Shown: piece by piece, positions 1 through 6,596 of the stretch
Numbering within the stretch: position 1 is the first letter of the stretch
Layout of the letters: each line of letters begins with the position of its first letter
Assembly: GCA_029245665.1 (NCBI GenBank)
Contig: JAQWOW010000242.1
Coordinates: forward strand, 1-10,995
Reading direction: 5' to 3'
Origin: Polaribacter sp.
GTDB taxonomy: Bacteria; Bacteroidota; Bacteroidia; Flavobacteriales; Flavobacteriaceae
DNA: 10,995 nucleotides
Made by a program: the position numbers and the translations under genes
Notes under the pieces: model-generated
The model's input: the letters and a program-made list of their open reading frames with translations, nothing else
Database searches by the model: none
Told to the model about the DNA's origin: nothing

Positions 1-981
1 GTAAAAATAGCAGGTGTTGCTCAAACCTGGACACCAGATTCTTTTGTAGAAAGTACTGTTGCAGCAATTAGAGAGAAAGTAGGAAATGATAAAGTAGTTT
101 TAGGGCTTTCTGGGGGTGTAGATTCTACAGTAGCCGCGGTCTTATTAAACAAAGCAATAGGAAAAAACCTATATTGTATCTTTGTGAATAATGGTTTGTT
201 ACGAAAAAATGAGTTTGAAAGTGTGTTAACTCAATACAAAGGAATGGGGTTAAACGTTAAAGGTGTAGATGCTTCAGATCGCTTTTTGTCTGCGTTAAAA
301 GGTATCACAGATCCTGAAAAGAAAAGAAAGTCAATAGGGAATTCATTTATAGAAGTTTTTGACGACGAAGCAAATCAAATTACAGAAGTAACCTGGTTGG
401 CACAGGGCACAATTTATCCAGATGTTATCGAATCGGTTTCCGTTAACGGAGGGCCATCGGCAACCATTAAAAGCCATCATAATGTTGGAGGTTTACCAGA
501 TTATATGAAATTAAAAATTGTAGAACCTTTGCGTATGATTTTCAAAGATGAAGTCCGAAGAGTTGGGGCTTCTTTAGGGATTGATTCTGAATTATTGGGA
601 CGCCATCCTTTTCCAGGACCAGGTTTAGGAATTCGTATTCTAGGAGATATAACTGCCGAAAAAGTTCGTATTTTACAAGAAGTTGATGCTGTTTTTATAA
701 ACGGATTAAAAGAAGATGGTTTGTATGATAAAGTCTGGCAAGCCGGAGCGATGTTGCTCCCCGTAAATTCTGTCGGAGTAATGGGAGATGAGAGAACTTA
801 TGAAAAAGTAGTTGCTTTAAGAGCTGTAGAAAGTACGGATGGGATGACTGCAGATTGGGTAAATTTACCGTATGAATTTTTACAAAAAACATCAAATAAA
901 ATTATAAATCAAGTAAAAGGTGTAAACAGAGTTGTATACGATATCAGTTCTAAGCCACCCGCAACAATAGAATGGGAATAA
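1..981 (+). CDS. guaA: GMP synthase (glutamine-hydrolysing), C-terminal part; 5' end outside window
   Basis: This enzyme aminates XMP to GMP with ATP and glutamine, the last step of de novo guanine nucleotide synthesis in the cytoplasm. The frame is open from base 1, so the gene enters from the left edge and 326 residues are visible. The family is usually a little over 500 residues, so the missing part is mainly the N-terminal class I glutamine amidotransferase domain. Visible are the ATP pyrophosphatase P-loop SGGVDST (residues 37-43, nt 109-129), the KSHHNVGGLP segment (157-166), the HPFPGPGLGIR motif (202-212), and the dimerisation domain ending in the family's characteristic PPATIEWE just before TAA. 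The first ATG-like start further in (nt 184) lies inside the ATPase domain and is not a real start. The gene has no frameshift and is followed directly by a lipoprotein gene, probably on the same transcript. Confidence 0.97.
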   Translation, partial: VKIAGVAQTWTPDSFVESTVAAIREKVGNDKVVLGLSGGVDSTVAAVLLNKAIGKNLYCIFVNNGLLRKNEFESVLTQYKGMGLNVKGVDASDRFLSALKGITDPEKKRKSIGNSFIEVFDDEANQITEVTWLAQGTIYPDVIESVSVNGGPSATIKSHHNVGGLPDYMKLKIVEPLRMIFKDEVRRVGASLGIDSELLGRHPFPGPGLGIRILGDITAEKVRILQEVDAVFINGLKEDGLYDKVWQAGAMLLPVNSVGVMGDERTYEKVVALRAVESTDGMTADWVNLPYEFLQKTSNKIINQVKGVNRVVYDISSKPPATIEWE

Positions 982-986
982 AATAT

Positions 987-2567
987 ATGAAATATGTAAC
1001 CTTTTTTGTTTTTCTAAGTGTTTTTACGTTTGCTGTTTCTTGTGGACAACAAAAAAAGTATGTTCAGTATTCAGTTAAGCAGGGCGAAACAATGAGAACT
1101 ATAGCCAAGAAATTGGATATGAAAACAAAATATTTATTACGTTTAAATCCGGATGTTGGAAGAAACCCAGCTGTAAATACTGTTATTGTAATTCCGAATA
1201 AAAACATAAATTTTTCCAAAGATTCTATCAATCAGGAAGTTGTATCTGAACTTAAACAGGAAGAAGATAGCGAAGAAATAACGAACGAACTTAAAGAGAA
1301 TTTTGTTGTTTATGAAGTAAAAAAAGGAGATGCTTTTTATAGCCTTACTCGTTTTTATAATGTTTCACAAGAGGAACTGATTGCATTAAATCCAGAATTA
1401 TCTGAAGGTTTAAAAGTTGGACAACTCATAAAAATTAAACCCTTAGTAGAAGGTGAAATTCCAGAGAATACTATCTATGAAGATGTTATCGCTGAAAATG
1501 TTTCTTTAAAAGTAGGCTTACTACTACCTTTTATAACACATCAAAATGATACGATAGAATCGAATGAACTTTTTACAAAAAGTAAGTTGGCAAATATTGT
1601 AACCGATTTTTACTTGGGAGCAGAAATAGCAATAGACTCTCTAAAAAAACAAGGGGTTTCAATTGAATTAAATGTGTTTGATACTGAAAGAAACGGTACT
1701 AAAATAGACAGTATTTTATTGACAAATGATTTAAATATTAATGATATCATTATAGGTCCTTTGTATTCTGAAGAGGTAGAATTAGTCGCGTCTAGTATTA
1801 CAGTACCTGTTGTTTTTCCTTTTTATTCCAAGAATCAATCTAAATTTTCTGCTGTTAACCTGATAAAAACATCACCAGAAAAAAGTGTTTTTCGACAAGA
1901 ATTGATTGGTCATATTAAGGACAGTATTAGCAATCAAAATGTAATTTTGGTGAGTGATGGGAATGCTGTTTCAGACTTGTCTACAACTTTGATGAAACAA
2001 TCATTAGAAACGCATGATTCTGTTGCAATGGTGCATGTCGTGAAACCTGTTGATGGTTATATCGCAAGAGAACGTTTTACGGATGTTTTTAAACCAGACA
2101 TTGCTAACTGGGTTGTGTTAGCTACAGATGACAAAGTAATTATAGCAGATGCTATCAATAGTGTAAATAGCCTATCAGATTCTCTTAGTATGCGTGTTTT
2201 CTCTTATAACAAAGGAATTGCATACGATAAAATAGATAATTTTAAATTGGCCAAATTAAAGTATACCTATGTAAGCGACGAGTTTGTCAATGAAACATCT
2301 GTTTCAACACAATCATTTAACAAACAGTATTTTACAAAAAATAATGCATTGCCTTCTTTTTATGCAACCAAGGGTTTTGATATTACCTATGATGTTTTAA
2401 TCCGATTGGCATCTGGTAATGATTTATATAGCACCTTTAAAGAAGGAGCATCATACAGAGTTGAAAGCAAGTTTGATTATGCAAACGAACCCAAAGGCTC
2501 TCAAGAAAATAAAGGGCTTTTTATTATTAAATATAACAAAGACTTGACTTTAACTCGACTGAAATAA
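987..2567 (+). CDS. Lipoprotein with two LysM domains and a type-1 periplasmic-binding (PBP1-like) domain
   Basis: Predicted 526-residue envelope lipoprotein that probably binds peptidoglycan. From the ATG at 987 it has a short n-region (MKYV), a hydrophobic core and lipobox AVSC with the acylated Cys at residue 19. CGQQKK after the Cys lacks the acidic run typical of Bacteroidetes surface-export signals, so I infer it faces the periplasm. Two LysM modules follow, roughly residues 26-71 and 106-152, each starting with Y-x-V-K-x-G-(E/D) and ending in a (V/I)-I-(K/P) strand. From about residue 173 the sequence (VGLLLPF, then IIGPLYSEE near 255-263) resembles ABC-type amino-acid binding proteins, with no transporter genes nearby. 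An in-frame ATG at 972 would overlap guaA by 10 nt; I prefer 987, which leaves 5 nt after the guaA stop and a cleaner signal peptide. Ligand unknown; a regulator of wall synthesis, loosely like LpoA, is possible but unproven. Confidence 0.88.
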   Translation: MKYVTFFVFLSVFTFAVSCGQQKKYVQYSVKQGETMRTIAKKLDMKTKYLLRLNPDVGRNPAVNTVIVIPNKNINFSKDSINQEVVSELKQEEDSEEITNELKENFVVYEVKKGDAFYSLTRFYNVSQEELIALNPELSEGLKVGQLIKIKPLVEGEIPENTIYEDVIAENVSLKVGLLLPFITHQNDTIESNELFTKSKLANIVTDFYLGAEIAIDSLKKQGVSIELNVFDTERNGTKIDSILLTNDLNINDIIIGPLYSEEVELVASSITVPVVFPFYSKNQSKFSAVNLIKTSPEKSVFRQELIGHIKDSISNQNVILVSDGNAVSDLSTTLMKQSLETHDSVAMVHVVKPVDGYIARERFTDVFKPDIANWVVLATDDKVIIADAINSVNSLSDSLSMRVFSYNKGIAYDKIDNFKLAKLKYTYVSDEFVNETSVSTQSFNKQYFTKNNALPSFYATKGFDITYDVLIRLASGNDLYSTFKEGASYRVESKFDYANEPKGSQENKGLFIIKYNKDLTLTRLK

Positions 2568-2598
2568 AATTCTAAATTAAAAAACATAATATTAGATA

Positions 2599-2640
2599 AA
2601 ACATAAAAAAATCCGCTATCTAGCGGATTTTTTTATGTTT
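2599..2640. terminator. Bidirectional intrinsic terminator between converging genes
   Basis: A perfect 19-bp inverted repeat (arms 2599-2617 and 2622-2640) flanks the 4-nt loop ATCT. The core is ATCCGCT/AGCGGAT, with seven A on the left and seven T on the right, so either strand reads as a GC stem followed by a U run. It lies 32 nt after the LysM lipoprotein stop on the plus strand and 16 nt beyond the stop of the TPR-like gene on the minus strand, where a shared terminator would be expected. Confidence 0.93.
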
Positions 2641-2655
2641 GTAAAAGTGGAAAAA

Positions 2656-3171
2656 CTATATTTTTTTCATTTGTTTTTTCATCATCTGCATTTGTTCTTT
2701 CAACATTCCATTTTTATCTAATTTTTTTGCTTCTGCCATTAAATTAGTAGCTTCTCGTTTTCGTCTTTTAGTCATTGCGATTCCCGCTAATTGGAGTTTT
2801 GCCATGGCCAAATCATGATTCATGGCTAAGCCCAATTTTACAGCTTTTCTTAAATATTTTTCAGCTTGCGTGATGTTCGTTTGACTTAAGATAATTCCGT
2901 GAAGATAGTTGTAATACCCTTGTTGTTTTACAATTAAAGCACTTTCAGGATTTTTGATATAGGCTAACCATTTTTTCGTTCCTTCAAAATCTTGTTTTCG
3001 TAACTGTAAAAATGCCATGATAATAAATTCGTTTTTGAAGTATAATAAAACAAAAATTCCTGCCAAAAATAAGATGGAAATTCCATTCATTATATTTCCT
3101 TGGCTAAAGTGGTATACTGACCATACGGATATAAGAGCCGCTAAAATTAATTTTATATTTTTATGAAACAT
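2656..3171 (-). CDS. Small membrane protein with two N-terminal TM segments and TPR-like helices
   Basis: A 171-residue protein of unknown function. Two hydrophobic segments (about residues 5-23 and 29-46) form a membrane hairpin. After them come amphipathic helical pairs that read as degenerate tetratricopeptide repeats: about 50-73, then 83-115 with GYYNYLHGIIL and AEKYLRKAVKLG, then 119-150. The tail from 155 is rich in Met and Lys (MLKEQMQMMKKQMKKI). The hairpin plus repeats suggests a membrane-anchored scaffold with the repeat domain probably on the cytoplasmic face, which is inference. The ATG at 3171 is the first in frame and sits directly before the hydrophobic segment. It lies 60 nt downstream of the ResB-CcsA fusion gene and could be read through from it, but a candidate promoter at 3201-3208 suggests it can also be transcribed alone. 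I cannot assign a substrate or pathway. Confidence 0.85.
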   Translation of the reverse strand: MFHKNIKLILAALISVWSVYHFSQGNIMNGISILFLAGIFVLLYFKNEFIIMAFLQLRKQDFEGTKKWLAYIKNPESALIVKQQGYYNYLHGIILSQTNITQAEKYLRKAVKLGLAMNHDLAMAKLQLAGIAMTKRRKREATNLMAEAKKLDKNGMLKEQMQMMKKQMKKI

Positions 3172-3200
3172 AGTGTTTTTTAAAGTTAATACGTCAATTG

Positions 3201-3208
3201 CAAAAGTA
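3201..3208 (-). promoter_or_regulatory. Candidate Bacteroidetes -7 element (TACTTTTG) for the TPR-like gene
   Basis: On the minus strand the gap between the two genes contains TACTTTTG, a full match to the Bacteroidetes sigma-70 -7 consensus TAnnTTTG. It ends 29 nt before the ATG at 3171, which gives a reasonable short leader. I see no clear TTTG at the -33 position about 19-21 nt upstream, so the promoter is plausible but incomplete. Confidence 0.45.
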
Positions 3209-3231
3209 CATTTTCTTCTTAAATTATTCGA

Positions 3232-6200
3232 TTACTTCTTGTAATATTTCTTGTATTTAAATGCAGCGAAAGTAAAAAGAACCAATAAAAAACCAATATA
3301 CATATATGCTTCTCTGGGAGTTACTTGCTTGTCTCCACTGGCGTAGGAATGAAGTCCGGATAAGTAGAAGTTAACTCCAAAATAGGTCATCATTATCGAT
3401 AAGTATACAAATGCGGATGCAAAATTAAAAGCCAATCGACCTCTTAGTCCGGGGATCAATCGCATATGCAACACAAACGCATACAGCATGATAGATATTA
3501 AAGCCCAAGTTTCTTTGGGATCCCAACCCCAATAACGGCCCCAACTTTCATTGGCCCACATACCACCTAAAAAGTTTCCAATGGTTAGCATAACCAAACC
3601 AACAGTCATAGACATTTCATTAATTACTGTCAATTCTTTGATATTGATATCCATTTTCTTCTTGTTCTTTTTCGTTGTAAAAATAATTAAAAAGAGTGCG
3701 AAAATTCCCAAAATCATTGAGAGAGAAAAAGGTCCGTAACTAGCAACTATGATCGAAACATGCACTAATAACCACCAAGAGTTTAAAACGGGCATTAGAT
3801 TTGCAATTTCTGGGTCCAACCAGTTTTGATGCGCAAAAGCCAATGTAATTGCCGTTAAAAAAGTAGCAGCAGTTAATGTTAAAGAAGATTTTCTGCCAAT
3901 CGTCAATCCAAAAAGCATAATTGCCCAAGCTACATAGATAATAGATTCATATGCATTACTCCAAGGGGCATTTCCACTAATATACCATCGAGAAATTAGT
4001 CCTAGCGTGTGCAGTGCAAAAAGAAAACCTGCCAAACCAATTAAAATTTTAACAAAGGTATTGATCCAGTTTTTTTCATAAAAGATTTGAGCAATAACAA
4101 ATACAATTAAAAGCAAACTCAAGTAGCCATAATATTTAGATAAGGATAAAAAAGGTTGGAATTTATTATATAAAATTTCTAACGTTATGGTTTTTTCTTT
4201 AGGATATACAGCAGTACCATATTTTTTTTGGAAGGTTTTAATTCCATCCAATATTTTATCTGCTTTTGCATACTCATTTGTTTTTTTTGCTTCTTGCAAA
4301 AACTGAATGTAGACAGGTAATGATTGACGAACAAAAACAGAGTCTGTTCCTTTAAAATTAGCTCTAGAAGTTTCTGGCTGTGAAACCCATTTGTTATTTT
4401 CATCATTCGGAACAGGATAGATTTTTAAAATACCGCCACCAATTGCACTGTACAGTAGTCCTATTCTTCTGTCAATTTTTATTAAATCTTTTTGAAATTT
4501 ATTTTTTACATTTTCTTTTTGTGCTTCTGATACTTTTTCTCTAATTTTATAAATGCCTGAAGGTGTTATAAAATCAGACAATCGCGCATATTTTGTTTTT
4601 TTCTCGAGACCTAGAGTTTCTCTTATTTGAGTATTTCCTCTTTCTAAATAAATAAACGGTACTTCAAACCACAAACGGGGATTCTCGATGATAGATAACA
4701 ACACCTGACTTGGTTTCATCCCGTTAAAATTATTCGTTTGACTTACCTTTCTAACCAATTCTGATGCAAAAGTATGGGCAGGCTTCATACGTCCTCCTGC
4801 ATCTTGAATGATTAATTTATTGAAGGATTCAGCATGTTTTTCATTGACCAAATTGGCTTTTAGAATAGAGTCAATTTGTTGGTTCGAAAACCGAATTTGT
4901 TGGTGACTTGTGTGCTGAGCAAACGAACTATATGAAAATAACAACAAAGTGATTGCTACGATTGTTGATTTTTTCTTACGCATTTTTACCAGTGCTTTTT
5001 TTAAGTCGTCAAAGCGTGTGTTTTTTGCAAAAAAGATACATATCATTCCTATATATAACATTGAATATCCCAGGTAGGTAATAAATGTTCCCCAAAAATC
5101 ATGGTTCACAGAAAGTCTGGTTTGTTCCACTTCACCAGATAGATCGTAACTTGCTTGAAAAAGCTTATAACCTCTATAGTCTAGAATATTATTCATAAAA
5201 ATACGATAATCAAATGTTTCATCTTGAGCTATTACAGTTACTTCACTTGCATATGAAGCAGCACTTTCTGAACCCGGATATTTTTCTAACTGAAAATCAT
5301 TGAGTTTAATTTTAAACGGTGTTCTTAATTCTTTAGCACCATATAAGATTCTAAAGTTCAAATTATCTACTGTTACTTCTTTGGCTCCTTGTGTATTGTA
5401 TTGTCCACCTGTTAATTCGACTCTTTTTGTTTCATTATTGGTGCTAATATCAAAAACAACAACATCCATCTTCTTGTCGTCTTTTGGTCCGCTTACCATT
5501 TTAAGAGTCCCCTTCTCTGCGGGTCTCGGAATTACAAATTGAAGTCCTGATAGGTTGTGTAATGTTAAATATTGAAAATAATGGACAGAGTCTTTTACAA
5601 TATTTCCCTTTTTCTGATCTGCCATTCTAAACCAATCTCCGCTTTCTTTGGCAAGCATTTTAAGAGGGCCGTCTTTCTCTTTAAAGAAATTAACAGTTGC
5701 ATTATTTTCCGGTGCATTAAAACCAACCAAAATTCCATGAATATTTTGAATGCTTCCTTTTTTAAGATAATGTTCATGTCTAGTGCCTTCTGAAGATTCT
5801 ACTAAAAAAAGATATTCTTCACCATTTTCGTTCTCCACTAATTTTTTTTCTGCCCATGGTATATAATCAACCAATTTGAAAGTGACCTTTTGTTGATTGT
5901 TAGAGTTTTTTCCGAAATGCGTATCAAATTCAAAATTATTTTTGCCCCAGGCAGATAGCAACATTTTCTTGTGAATTTTTGGTGCTTGATCTTTATTGTC
6001 GTCAATAACAACGTTCAAATAAGTAGTTTCAGAGAGGAAAGAGTTGGTTGTTTCTCCTTCGTTGATAGGCATCACCCCTTCGTAACCAATATATCTAGTA
6101 ATTCCTGCTCCTATTAAAATAAATAGCCATGCGACATGGAATAACAATACAGGCCATTTTTCTTTTCTTAACAAACGATATCTAAAAATATTTCCAAAGA

Positions 6201-6381
6201 AATTAATGATGAAAAAAAGCATGATTAATTCAAACCACCATGCATTGTAGATCAGTGCTTTTGACGTTTGTGTTCCAAAATCATTTTCTACAAAGGTAGC
6301 CACACCCATTGCGGTTGCAAAAAGTACGAACAATACCGCCATTAAGCGAGTAGAATATAATAGCGAGAGAATTTTTTTCAT
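3232..6381 (-). CDS. ccsA: ResB-CcsA fusion cytochrome c biogenesis protein (system II heme lyase)
   Basis: A 1049-residue membrane protein predicted to export heme and attach it to CxxCH motifs of periplasmic c-type cytochromes. The N-terminal half is ResB/Ccs1-like: TM segments near residues 13-29, 45-66 and 77-96, a large periplasmic region, then VNHDFWGTFITYLGY leading into a TM at about 430-453. The C-terminal half is CcsA/ResC-like: a signal-like TM at 471-488, a periplasmic region opening with IIQDAGGRMKPAHTFA, then a multi-TM core. The core holds the tryptophan-rich heme motif WGRYWGWDPKETWALIS (947-963) and candidate heme-ligand histidines in ALHTLG (791), LLVHVS (874) and SGLHSY (1011). 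A longer frame reaches a TTG at 6391-6393. I chose the ATG at 6379-6381 because it starts with a normal MKKI n-region and lies a suitable distance from a -7 element. The split versions in other bacteria are two genes; fusions of this size are known in Bacteroidetes. No cytochrome c gene is visible nearby. Confidence 0.93.
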   Translation of the reverse strand: MKKILSLLYSTRLMAVLFVLFATAMGVATFVENDFGTQTSKALIYNAWWFELIMLFFIINFFGNIFRYRLLRKEKWPVLLFHVAWLFILIGAGITRYIGYEGVMPINEGETTNSFLSETTYLNVVIDDNKDQAPKIHKKMLLSAWGKNNFEFDTHFGKNSNNQQKVTFKLVDYIPWAEKKLVENENGEEYLFLVESSEGTRHEHYLKKGSIQNIHGILVGFNAPENNATVNFFKEKDGPLKMLAKESGDWFRMADQKKGNIVKDSVHYFQYLTLHNLSGLQFVIPRPAEKGTLKMVSGPKDDKKMDVVVFDISTNNETKRVELTGGQYNTQGAKEVTVDNLNFRILYGAKELRTPFKIKLNDFQLEKYPGSESAASYASEVTVIAQDETFDYRIFMNNILDYRGYKLFQASYDLSGEVEQTRLSVNHDFWGTFITYLGYSMLYIGMICIFFAKNTRFDDLKKALVKMRKKKSTIVAITLLLFSYSSFAQHTSHQQIRFSNQQIDSILKANLVNEKHAESFNKLIIQDAGGRMKPAHTFASELVRKVSQTNNFNGMKPSQVLLSIIENPRLWFEVPFIYLERGNTQIRETLGLEKKTKYARLSDFITPSGIYKIREKVSEAQKENVKNKFQKDLIKIDRRIGLLYSAIGGGILKIYPVPNDENNKWVSQPETSRANFKGTDSVFVRQSLPVYIQFLQEAKKTNEYAKADKILDGIKTFQKKYGTAVYPKEKTITLEILYNKFQPFLSLSKYYGYLSLLLIVFVIAQIFYEKNWINTFVKILIGLAGFLFALHTLGLISRWYISGNAPWSNAYESIIYVAWAIMLFGLTIGRKSSLTLTAATFLTAITLAFAHQNWLDPEIANLMPVLNSWWLLVHVSIIVASYGPFSLSMILGIFALFLIIFTTKKNKKKMDINIKELTVINEMSMTVGLVMLTIGNFLGGMWANESWGRYWGWDPKETWALISIMLYAFVLHMRLIPGLRGRLAFNFASAFVYLSIMMTYFGVNFYLSGLHSYASGDKQVTPREAYMYIGFLLVLFTFAAFKYKKYYKK

Positions 6382-6407
6382 CCTATTTACCAAATTATTA
6401 AGCCTTG

Positions 6408-6415
6408 CAAATTTA
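6408..6415 (-). promoter_or_regulatory. Candidate -7 element (TAAATTTG) upstream of the ResB-CcsA gene
   Basis: Reading the minus strand, TAAATTTG matches TAnnTTTG completely and ends 26 nt before the ATG at 6381. The expected -33 TTTG is only weakly represented, by TTAG about 21 nt further upstream. The position supports the ATG rather than the upstream TTG as start, because the TTG would leave a leader of only a few nucleotides. Confidence 0.4.
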
Positions 6416-6596
6416 AGAATAAAAGGAAGAATATGTCTAAATTTAAGGTTGTTTTTCTTGTTAAGATTTGTTAAAAATAGCCCGTTTTATGAGTTTTGAA
6501 AAAAAATAAGGAAGGTTTATTTTTAATTGAGGTTTTTTAGGGTCCTCAGTATTTTGCGTCAGTAGTTTTTATAGATTCAGTTTGAAGCAGATTAAA

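Noticed and set aside
5300..5793. Plus-strand open frames of 73-80 codons opposite the ResB-CcsA gene.
   Set aside because: They lie wholly inside a well-supported coding region on the other strand, have no recognisable domains and no start context; they are antisense shadows.
6502..6524. Inverted repeat AAAAATAA/TTATTTTT with a 7-nt loop downstream of mutB, followed on the minus strand by more T.
   Set aside because: The stem is entirely A-T, so it is too weak for a confident intrinsic terminator. The udk-mutB operon presumably ends in this gap, but I cannot point to the site.
6528..6548. TGAGG/CCTCA inverted repeat with an 11-nt loop in the same intergenic region.
   Set aside because: Only 5 bp of stem, a long loop and no U tract on the minus strand; likely chance.
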